Shown here piece after piece: positions 5,056-10,356 of a DNA stretch of 10,356 nt. The translations under genes were made by a program, and so were the position numbers. Every line of letters begins with the position of its first letter. Positions within the stretch are counted from its first letter, which is position 1. The DNA is from Gallionella sp. GTDB taxonomy: Bacteria; Pseudomonadota; Gammaproteobacteria; Burkholderiales; Gallionellaceae. Location of the stretch: positions 1 through 10,356 of the forward strand of contig JARCRR010000117.1 in NCBI GenBank assembly GCA_029850565.1. Direction: 5' to 3'. The notes under the pieces were generated by a model. The model had not been told where the DNA came from. It searched no databases and saw nothing but the letters and a program-made list of their open reading frames with translations.

Positions 5056-5779
5056 ACTTCACCGTCCTTCCAAATGCCTGACCAAGCGTCTCGCCTGACG
5101 ACACCAATGATTTAGTCGGAAATGCTCGACCTTTCATCAACGCGCGCCAGAGAGCGAATATCCCGCCACGATACTTTGTCAGCGCACCTTTCTCATGCTG
5201 GTTGGGATGGGTGAAGTAGCTTCTGAAAAACGCTTCTTCCCACGCCTCCGTACTGAACTTCATCGCGCCTTTCGGCGTTTCGATATTCCCGGTACAGATA
5301 TGCCCACCCTTCCATACATTGAGATAGGGAGAAACAAAAAGTGGTGTGCCCGATGTTGGGCGCTCGTTGCCTTTTACGGCGAACACATACCAATGCCCCT
5401 TGCCAATGATGAACACCAGCCCTGGATGATCGGTTGTTGCGCTTACATCTTGCCCAAGCTCATCGTTTTTGAACCACACCTGTCGCTTTTGAGGTTTGCA
5501 ATACCACGCGAGGTGGTCGCTCCCTTTGGCAAGGATGTGATCCCCCAACAACTGTGCCGGCGCGCAATCCTCCGGCACGAGCGTTTGCATCATCTTCATG
5601 AGGCCAGTCTTGGAAACCGGCGTGCCCGCTTCGATGGTTGCAGCGCCCTCTTTGCTTACTTTCACGTCATGCACCGAAGCAAATACGGTCTGTCCGTGGC
5701 ATTCCCTGTACAACAAGATCGCACTGGACATCTCGTACACCTTCTGTGTGCTTGATATACATGCTGCTGGAACTTGCAT
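5048..5779 (-). CDS. PRTRC system protein B, E2-like candidate
   Basis: PRTRC protein B by order and content. From memory of the family literature, it has been placed in the wider E2 (ubiquitin-conjugating) fold superfamily. Here residues 149-166 (VSPYLNVWKGGHICTGNI) resemble the E2 active-site stretch HPN(I/V)...G.(I/V)C...(I/L), which would make Cys162 the candidate thioester residue. Further features are PGLVFIIGKGHWYVFAVKG (119-137), which looks like two beta strands, and a helical C-terminus rich in aromatic residues. The ATG at 5779 has AGGAGG upstream, which overlaps the TAG stop of protein F. The last 8 bases overlap protein A. No reaction has been shown for this protein here, and the E2 comparison is by eye. 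Confidence 0.85.
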   Translation of the reverse strand: MQVPAACISSTQKVYEMSSAILLYRECHGQTVFASVHDVKVSKEGAATIEAGTPVSKTGLMKMMQTLVPEDCAPAQLLGDHILAKGSDHLAWYCKPQKRQVWFKNDELGQDVSATTDHPGLVFIIGKGHWYVFAVKGNERPTSGTPLFVSPYLNVWKGGHICTGNIETPKGAMKFSTEAWEEAFFRSYFTHPNQHEKGALTKYRGGIFALWRALMKGRAFPTKSLVSSGETLGQAFGRTVKYG

Positions 5780-5791
5780 GATGTCTTCCTC

Positions 5792-6859
5792 CTATTGAAC
5801 ATCGCCGATGCAACGCATCAGGCGATCCAGTTGTGTGTAGAGCGCAAAGCCTTTCTCCATTTCGGTTTTCCATTTCAGAAATGACCGCTTGTCGAGTTTG
5901 ACTTCTGCAATTCCGTACATGTCGGTGTACTCGCCATCGCCGGTGCTTTGATAAAAATCATCCAGCACACGTCCAAGCATGTCGTCCCCGGCTCCCATAT
6001 AACAGGAGAAAAAGGCAGACTCACCGCAGTAGTTGTTGGAATAAGGCAATCTGACATCCTGGTCTATCAAGTCCATGATGGACAAGATGACCTTAGCCGT
6101 TTCACCCGCTTCGTCCGTGCCGGACGCGATGCGTTGAATCACATCGCGTTCCAATACTTCTCCATTTAAGAGGTAGTCTGGAAATGAAGCTAAAAACTGA
6201 CTGGGCATCAAGCTGCCTTCATCAATCTCATCCTCATCACCAAACGCGCCCCGCTCTTGCTCGAAATCTTCATCACTGTCCGTCCCATACCAATACAGGT
6301 ATGAGGCGTGATGAAATGCCACTTGCGGCGTAAACGCCGTGAACGTCCGGTATCCGGCCAACTCTGCATAATTGATCGCAGTTCGGCCGAGTCCCGAATG
6401 CACCGTCTCCAACCTCTCGACTTTCGCTTTGACGTTGATGTATGGCGTTGCTTGCTGTGACTGAATTCCGATTAACAGAAGATCCTTTTCAGGCTTCTGT
6501 TCGTAGTCCAGATCGAACGCATCATGATCCAGCGCAGCCAGAAGCTCGAAGCTGTCCAGCACCTGAATATCTGCGCAGTGCCTGGAAGCCCATACAGATA
6601 ATGATTGACTGATGATGTCGCGCGCTGTCGTTTTGCTGTTGATAACAAGTTCATCATCCCCAACCAGCTCGGCACACAACTTGGCAGCCTGCAACCATTT
6701 CCTGTCATTCTCTTCATGCACCGAGCGAAATGGTACGTTTTGAGAAATGAAGGGCAGCGTCAGAAAACAAGTGGCAACGCCCCCGGAGGAGGCAGCAACA
6801 GGTCTTCCTTTCGTGCATTCTTTGACGAATGCACGAGTTGAACCAATGCTATTACGCAT
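5792..6859 (-). CDS. PRTRC system protein F
   Basis: A 355-residue protein assigned to PRTRC family F from its position between C and B and from segments I associate with that family (TAFTPQVAFHHASYLYWYG, about residues 173-191). It is acidic, with runs such as DSDEDFEQERGAFGDEDEID, and appears mainly helical. I see no catalytic motif, signal peptide or membrane segment. Its function is unknown. The constant company of E1-, E2- and JAMM-like genes suggests a scaffold or specificity factor. The ATG at 6859 follows AGAGGAG with five bases between. That ribosome binding site can pair into a short hairpin (6864-6879) just below a larger stem-loop, suggesting controlled translation. The stop codon overlaps the ribosome binding site of protein B. 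Confidence 0.82.
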   Translation of the reverse strand: MRNSIGSTRAFVKECTKGRPVAASSGGVATCFLTLPFISQNVPFRSVHEENDRKWLQAAKLCAELVGDDELVINSKTTARDIISQSLSVWASRHCADIQVLDSFELLAALDHDAFDLDYEQKPEKDLLLIGIQSQQATPYINVKAKVERLETVHSGLGRTAINYAELAGYRTFTAFTPQVAFHHASYLYWYGTDSDEDFEQERGAFGDEDEIDEGSLMPSQFLASFPDYLLNGEVLERDVIQRIASGTDEAGETAKVILSIMDLIDQDVRLPYSNNYCGESAFFSCYMGAGDDMLGRVLDDFYQSTGDGEYTDMYGIAEVKLDKRSFLKWKTEMEKGFALYTQLDRLMRCIGDVQ

Positions 6860-6863
6860 GCTT

Positions 6864-6910
6864 GCTCCTCTTGAGAAGCAGGCGGGACTATCACTAGCCC
6901 TGCCCGCCTG
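6864..6910 (-). promoter_or_regulatory. Two-hairpin leader of PRTRC F, ribosome site enclosed
   Basis: Read on the minus strand, an 8-bp stem CAGGCGGG/CCCGCCTG (6903-6910 with 6879-6886, 16-base loop) is followed at once by GCTTCT-CAAG-AGGAGC (6879-6864). This second hairpin has six pairs including one G-U and buries the AGGAG ribosome binding site of F. The hairpins share base 6879, so they compete at that point. The arrangement repeats that before ParB and E. Confidence 0.6.
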
Positions 6911-6915
6911 ATTGG

Positions 6916-6964
6916 GGAGTCACCCTTTGATAAGGCTTTTAACCTTGCTCTCACTGATGACTCC
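6916..6964 (-). promoter_or_regulatory. Additional stem-loop just after PRTRC C
   Basis: GGAGTCA (6916-6922) pairs with TGACTCC (6958-6964), enclosing a small inner stem AAGG/CCTT (6932-6935 with 6943-6946). It fills the start of the unusually long 110-base gap between C and F. It may be a processing or termination element. No long T run follows it. Confidence 0.45.
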
Positions 6965-6969
6965 ATGAT

Positions 6970-7179
6970 TTACCCCTTCGTCCCCACGCCCTTTTTGAAC
7001 GTGTAGATCAGGTTGTCGCCCCTCTTTTCCGGCCCCTCAATGGAAGCAGAGACCAGTTCAGGGTAAGCGGCTGCATAAACATCGCGGACGTCTTCAAGCG
7101 ACAAACTTTTCCCAGGATCAGGAAGCGTCATGCCGCCATACGAAAATGAGCGAGTCAGGGTTGTAGTTTGGATAGCCAT
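6970..7179 (-). CDS. PRTRC system protein C, small ubiquitin-like candidate
   Basis: A 69-residue protein recognised as PRTRC protein C. Its size, its predicted strand-helix-strand course (FSYGGMTLPDP, then SLEDVRDVYAAAYPELVSAS, then NLIYTFKKG) and its C-terminus KGVGTKG fit a beta-grasp, ubiquitin-like protein. As I recall, the family has been classed with prokaryotic ubiquitin-like proteins. The terminal glycine (Gly69) is exposed without processing and would be the group adenylated by the ThiF-like protein. This is inference. There is no terminal Gly-Gly pair as in ubiquitin or ThiS. The start at 7179 has GGGGAGGA seven bases upstream, overlapping the end of the E gene region. The gap to E is 15 bases, so E and C are co-translated. 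Confidence 0.88.
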   Translation of the reverse strand: MAIQTTTLTRSFSYGGMTLPDPGKSLSLEDVRDVYAAAYPELVSASIEGPEKRGDNLIYTFKKGVGTKG

Positions 7180-7194
7180 TTCGTCATCCTCCCC

Positions 7195-7659
7195 TTAATC
7201 CCACAAGGCTTTGGCATCTGGTGCCGCCGCAGGTGTGCAAGCTTCTGTAGAAATCGGTGATGTGGGCGCGGTGCAGCTTGCGCCCCCTTCATCATCGTCC
7301 TCGTCACCCGAACCTGCTTCCTCATCAGTGATCGGTGCGGATGTTTTATTGGCCGGCTTGGCGATGGACTTCTTCGCTTTGTCAGCAGCTTCCTTTTGTG
7401 CAGCTTCCAGAATCGCTTCTGTCGCAGCTAGTTGCTCGGACAAGTTTTGACGCTTGTTCGCATAGCTGGTCAAGATGCCAGCGAATCCCTCATCCAACTC
7501 AGCGGCAGTGCCGGTGAGTGTCAGCGGTGTATCGAGAGTGTTGCCTTCTTTGCCACCTTTCGGGATGACAGTCACCGTAATGGTGCCATCCGTGTTTGCG
7601 GCCAGAGAGACAGTCAAGCTAGCCAAGGTGGTCAGCAAAGTTTGAAGTACAGTAAACAT
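7195..7659 (-). CDS. PRTRC system protein E
   Basis: A 154-residue protein assigned to PRTRC family E. Residues 1-95 contain the family-like segments GTITVTVIPKGGKEG (25-39) and DTPLTLTGTAAELDEGFAGI (43-62), followed by a helical stretch with possible coiled-coil character (ANKRQNLSEQLAATEAI, then LEAAQKEAADKAKKS). The C-terminal third is low complexity: an acidic run (EEAGSGDEDDDEGG) and an Ala/Pro/Thr-rich tail with two cysteines, probably disordered. No enzymatic motif is visible and the function is unknown. The ATG at 7659 follows AAGGAG. A two-hairpin leader related to that of ParB precedes it. Confidence 0.87.
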   Translation of the reverse strand: MFTVLQTLLTTLASLTVSLAANTDGTITVTVIPKGGKEGNTLDTPLTLTGTAAELDEGFAGILTSYANKRQNLSEQLAATEAILEAAQKEAADKAKKSIAKPANKTSAPITDEEAGSGDEDDDEGGASCTAPTSPISTEACTPAAAPDAKALWD

Positions 7660-7668
7660 GGTAAATCT

Positions 7669-7720
7669 CCTTTTTGGAAAAACAAAAAAGGGACACCATG
7701 CCCTTGCGGGGAAGTGTCCC
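7669..7720 (-). promoter_or_regulatory. Two-hairpin leader between ParB and PRTRC E
   Basis: On the minus strand, GGGACAC/GTGTCCC (7720-7714 with 7696-7690) encloses an inner CCC-GCAA-GGG hairpin, and the stem is followed by TTTTTTGTTTTT, a good intrinsic-terminator signature. Next, CCTTTTT (7691-7685) can pair with AAAAAGG (7675-7669), burying the AAGGAG ribosome binding site of E. The two hairpins share the last C residues, so they exclude each other in part. The upper hairpin is close in sequence to that at 9445-9476. Confidence 0.65.
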
Positions 7721-7731
7721 CGGTTGGGTTG

Positions 7732-9420
7732 TTAAGCAGTGAACTGCAAAGCCTTTGGAATCTTGCCTTCGTAAACGAAGCCTTTGACCGCCAGGAGTGC
7801 TTTAATCATCTCGTCCTTTTTGCCGCCGATTGCTTTAGCGTATTTCTCGCCAAGCGCGGCCCTCAGTCCGAGTTCTTCCGCAATGACCTCTATCTCGCTT
7901 TTGGTGAGCAATTCAAGGAACTCTGCGTTCAGTTTCCAGTGTTTTACCAAATCCACCTGCATAAATTTGAGCATTTCCGGCAGATGCGATTTCTCGATGC
8001 TGTCCGTGATTGAAATTACGATCCCAGACAGCATTTGAGCGCGCACTGTGTCGTTCGCATTCGCAACCATCGCAGCCGCATCACCGACATTACTGACGGG
8101 TGGCTTTTGCGATGTTAGCGATTCAAAACCGGTTGCCAGTTTTGTAGATGACACATTCGTCCCTCCGCGCGTCATCATTACACCGATGAGTACGCACAAG
8201 TTCTTATGTGGATCTGCGAATAATTCTTTCTTCAACGCCTTACGCCAGATGCCGATCCGATACTCCACGACACGCTGAGTGTCCTGAACAGAGGTCATGG
8301 CAGATTTTGGTGTGGTTGTGGATTTCTCCGCCCCCTTCCCGGTCGCCGCCTTCAAATCAGCCGATTTAGCCGTTGTTGGAACAGTCGTCGGATTTTCAGC
8401 CGATTTCTTTTCCGCCAACAAATGTTCACCGACTTTCCTGGTGTGACATGAGGAATCGAAGCATTGCGATTCATATACGTTACCCACTTTGCCGGGTACC
8501 GCACTGATTGCCGCGCCGTATGACTTGCAACTACGGCAAGCTGCTGCTTGTTCTGCACCAACGCCTGTCGCACCTTCTGCGACCAACTTGATGACTGTGT
8601 TGTTCTCGCCCGGGCGGACGATGACAACGCAAGGGTAGTTTTCTGCCAGGGACTGCTTCTTGGCTTCCAACACGTCCTCAGTCTTCTTGTTGAAACACTC
8701 GCTGTTTGTGCAATGCCCCGCAGATACCGCCTCGGCAAACAATGCTTGTTGGTTCCCACTGTTGTGATGACAGCTTGCACAGTCTGTTTTATCGAAAATT
8801 GCTAAGGACATCGCCTGGGAAATTTCTTCCAAACCCGCTTTGAATATAGCGACAGTCGGAAGCGATGGCCGTGAAAGCAGATTGGCAATCACCTTCTCCT
8901 GTCTATCCTTCGGTGTGGCCGCCAGCAATTCGGCATGACCCAGTTGGATCTTGCGTTCATTCAGGGCTGTCATCACAGACAGACTACAGTTCATCAGCGC
9001 AAGACGCTTATCCAGCGTTTTGCGTGTCCAACCCAGACGATTGGCTGCTTCGTCACGGTTACCTTCACAACGACCAAGAATTCTGGCTGCTGCTGCGGCT
9101 TCTTCGGTTGGACTCATGTTGGCGCGCTGAATGTTCTCAATCAGAGCCAGCTCATCGGCCTCTTCCGAGGTGATGTTTTTCACAAGGACGGGGATTTCGT
9201 AATTGTCACCATGCACATTCTTAGCTGCACGCCAACGACGCTCACCGGCAACAATTTCAAACCAGTCTTCAACCGGACGAATCAAGATTGGTTGAATCAC
9301 TCCCTTTGCAGAGACTGACGCTTCCATTTCGGCCATTTCGACTGGATCAAAATAAGCACGGGGATTTCTCCCCTGGCGGATGTTGCTCACACGCATGTGT
9401 GAAATGTTTTGTTGCTGCAT
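7732..9420 (-). CDS. PRTRC system ParB-family protein with two Cys4 modules
   Basis: A ParB-like DNA-binding protein of 562 residues. The N-terminal ParB/Sulfiredoxin-type domain (about 8-100) has KGVIQPILIRPV, the arginine motif GERR (59-62; ParB CTPase box II) and ENIQRANMSPTEEA (95-108; box III). An HTH segment follows (about 122-145, DEAANRLGWTRKTLDKRLAL). Two similar cysteine modules lie in the middle: C214-C217 with C237-C242, and C295-C298 with C320-C325, probably two zinc sites arisen by duplication. A Lys/Thr/Ala-rich linker (about 337-380) leads to a helical C-terminal part. There is no adjacent ParA, so plasmid partition as such is doubtful. A role in locating the cassette machinery on DNA is inferred. 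The ATG at 9420 has AAGGAG seven bases upstream, in a structured leader. Confidence 0.9.
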   Translation of the reverse strand: MQQQNISHMRVSNIRQGRNPRAYFDPVEMAEMEASVSAKGVIQPILIRPVEDWFEIVAGERRWRAAKNVHGDNYEIPVLVKNITSEEADELALIENIQRANMSPTEEAAAAARILGRCEGNRDEAANRLGWTRKTLDKRLALMNCSLSVMTALNERKIQLGHAELLAATPKDRQEKVIANLLSRPSLPTVAIFKAGLEEISQAMSLAIFDKTDCASCHHNSGNQQALFAEAVSAGHCTNSECFNKKTEDVLEAKKQSLAENYPCVVIVRPGENNTVIKLVAEGATGVGAEQAAACRSCKSYGAAISAVPGKVGNVYESQCFDSSCHTRKVGEHLLAEKKSAENPTTVPTTAKSADLKAATGKGAEKSTTTPKSAMTSVQDTQRVVEYRIGIWRKALKKELFADPHKNLCVLIGVMMTRGGTNVSSTKLATGFESLTSQKPPVSNVGDAAAMVANANDTVRAQMLSGIVISITDSIEKSHLPEMLKFMQVDLVKHWKLNAEFLELLTKSEIEVIAEELGLRAALGEKYAKAIGGKKDEMIKALLAVKGFVYEGKIPKALQFTA

Positions 9421-9429
9421 GTTGTGTCT

Positions 9430-9476
9430 CCTTAAAAAAATTAAGGGGACACAAACCCTGACGGGGAAGTGTCCCC
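9430..9476 (-). promoter_or_regulatory. Two-hairpin leader of ParB-like gene, ribosome site enclosed
   Basis: On the minus strand the 8-bp stem GGGGACAC/GTGTCCCC (9476-9469 with 9452-9445) encloses an inner CCC-GUCA-GGG hairpin and is followed by TTAATTTTTTT. CCTTAA (9446-9441) can instead pair with TTAAGG (9435-9430), burying the start of the AAGGAG ribosome binding site. The first hairpin's last CC is reused by the second, so the two compete. The upper part is nearly the same as the leader of E. Confidence 0.65.
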
Positions 9477-9498
9477 GTGTGGGTTAGTTAATTAGCTG

Positions 9499-9726
9499 CT
9501 ACACCCAACATTGGGAGTAGTAACGATCAGAGCGAGCTTTGATTTCCTTCCATCGCTCTTGCTGCATTCGATGTGCTTCTTCTTTGTCGCCTTTGTACAT
9601 CCAAACACCACCCGTTAAGCGGACATCACCATGTCCATCGCACAAAACCTTCCATCCGGTCGGCGTTAAAAAACGAACGCCTTCGGAGAACGCGTGCATG
9701 ATTTCTGTTTTGACTTCATTGCTCAT
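9499..9726 (-). CDS. Small unknown protein (75 residues) between ArdC-like gene and ParB
   Basis: Not recognised. The sequence MSNEVKTEIMHAFSEGVRFL... is soluble-looking, with a predicted strand-rich middle (GWKVLCDGHGDVRLTGGVWMY) and a basic helical end (EEAHRMQQERWKEIKARSD). It has one Cys in the middle and one at the end. The ATG at 9726 lies inside the end of the ArdC-like gene (11-base overlap), so the two are translationally coupled. Its message continues into the structured leader of the ParB gene. This position argues that it is a real member of the operon rather than a chance open frame. Confidence 0.75.
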   Translation of the reverse strand: MSNEVKTEIMHAFSEGVRFLTPTGWKVLCDGHGDVRLTGGVWMYKGDKEEAHRMQQERWKEIKARSDRYYSQCWV

Positions 9727-10356
9727 CGCACACCTCCCCGGCTTTCACAGCTTCCGTGCCTGCTTTGAGTATCTTGTTAGCCGCAGAAAACACCCGTGCC
9801 GCGCTCTTCTTGCCGAACTCATCGGATCGCTCCTTTGAACCCAGCCAGCCCTGAATGTAGCCGCGACTTTCATCCAACCCCGGCAATCCAAGTGTTGCGC
9901 AACACAAATACGCCACCGATTCAGCTTCAGCCTCTTTGATGTCTCGTGGCAACACGTTGCCGTCTGCCATCTGTGTCTCCTTCGAGTGCATCAGACAGTG
10001 AGCCATTTCATGGAACAACGTCTTCCACGGCATTGCGGCAAGCGGGTTGATCGCTAGGCGCTTCTCGTTCGGGACTGCGTACCCTTGGGTATTGCCGTCC
10101 GTTAAATTGAAGAACCCTTCCGTGATTTCCAGTGCAGACAGGGCTTGCGCTTTGTCCCATTCAGGAATTACTACTTCGTGCGCATACTCCGCGCCTTCTG
10201 TCTGGCTTAACGCAAACCAGTTATTTTTCAGGATGAAAATGGTGCGTCCTGAACCCTTGGCTTGCGTGTTGGCATCTACTTCTGCGTTAGCTGCACCGCG
10301 TTCATCCTCGTCTTTCGACTTGGCTTTGACGGTAACTGGCATCACCAAAGCGATTG
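9716..10356 (-). CDS. ArdC-like zincin metallopeptidase, C-terminal part (5' end outside window)
   Basis: ArdC proteins of plasmids and conjugative elements protect incoming DNA from restriction. They combine an N-terminal single-strand DNA-binding domain with a C-terminal zincin-like domain. The reading frame is open to the right edge, so the N-terminal part is outside, and a TTG at 10348 should not be taken as the start. Counted from that codon, the visible part has IFILKNNWFALSQTEG (37-52), DGNTQGYA, then LFHEMAHCLMHS (111-122) with the HExxH zinc motif (113-117). A downstream Glu in KEAEAESVAYL (about 143) is the likely third ligand. The gene ends inside the next one. Assignment to the ArdC superfamily is confident. 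An anti-restriction role here is inferred. Confidence 0.87.
   Translation of the reverse strand, partial: IALVMPVTVKAKSKDEDERGAANAEVDANTQAKGSGRTIFILKNNWFALSQTEGAEYAHEVVIPEWDKAQALSALEITEGFFNLTDGNTQGYAVPNEKRLAINPLAAMPWKTLFHEMAHCLMHSKETQMADGNVLPRDIKEAEAESVAYLCCATLGLPGLDESRGYIQGWLGSKERSDEFGKKSAARVFSAANKILKAGTEAVKAGEVCDEQ

Noticed and set aside
6760..6966. Minus-strand open frame of 68 codons between PRTRC C and F, with AAGGGG six bases before its ATG
   Set aside because: It overlaps the first 100 bases of F in another frame, and its first part is made of the stem-loops at 6864-6964. The ribosome-like AAGGGG is also the end of the C coding sequence. A leader peptide cannot be excluded, but nothing supports it.
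7690..7720. CRISPR or short-repeat array, considered because the GGGACAC...GTGTCCCC element recurs at 9445-9476
   Set aside because: There are only two copies, 1.75 kb apart, each placed between a stop codon and the next ribosome site. They behave as leaders, not as a repeat-spacer array.
7732..9420. Plasmid partition locus (ParA/ParB)
   Set aside because: No ParA ATPase gene and no centromere-like repeat set are present in the window. The extra Cys4 modules and the neighbours identify this as the PRTRC-type ParB relative.
10346..10348. TTG at 10348 as the start of the ArdC-like gene
   Set aside because: The frame is open to the window edge, and the family normally has a DNA-binding domain before this point, so the gene almost surely starts outside the window.

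Overview
The window is a stretch of proteobacterial accessory DNA, most likely part of a plasmid or integrative element from a beta- or gammaproteobacterium. This rests on gene content (HipAB, an anti-restriction ArdC-like protein and a PRTRC cassette, all typical of such elements) and on intermediate base composition judged by eye. I could not identify the species. Every gene I can support is read on the minus strand, so gene order runs from the right end to the left end.

Right and centre (10356 to 3608): an operon-like run of nine genes. It starts with the C-terminal part of an ArdC-like zincin metallopeptidase, then a 75-residue unknown protein that overlaps it. The seven PRTRC genes (ParB-Related, ThiF-Related Cassette) follow: ParB-like protein, protein E, protein C, protein F, protein B, protein A and ThiF-like protein. 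Genes inside sub-blocks overlap or lie within about 20 bases of each other. Before ParB, E and F there are instead structured leaders in which a GC-rich hairpin is followed directly by a second hairpin that covers the ribosome binding site. Together the products look like a bacterial ubiquitin-like pathway: an E1-like adenylating enzyme (ThiF), an E2-like candidate (B), a small protein ending in glycine (C), and a JAMM peptidase (A), joined to a DNA-binding ParB-like protein carrying two Cys4 modules.

Between 3163 and 3608: a strong terminator hairpin behind ThiF, then two very short genes with good ribosome binding sites (25 residues, and 18 residues that become 50 with one +1 frame change), ending in a second hairpin terminator.

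Left part (2900 to 1): a self-contained Fic AMP-transferase-type gene, enclosed by a roughly 60-base imperfect inverted repeat and by copies of a TCGAAATTTCG motif. It is followed by a long non-coding gap and a hipB-hipA toxin-antitoxin operon, whose control region holds three evenly spaced 7-5-7 operators overlapping a sigma70-type promoter. HipA runs off the left edge. The left part thus looks like a module of toxin or modifier genes next to the PRTRC cassette.
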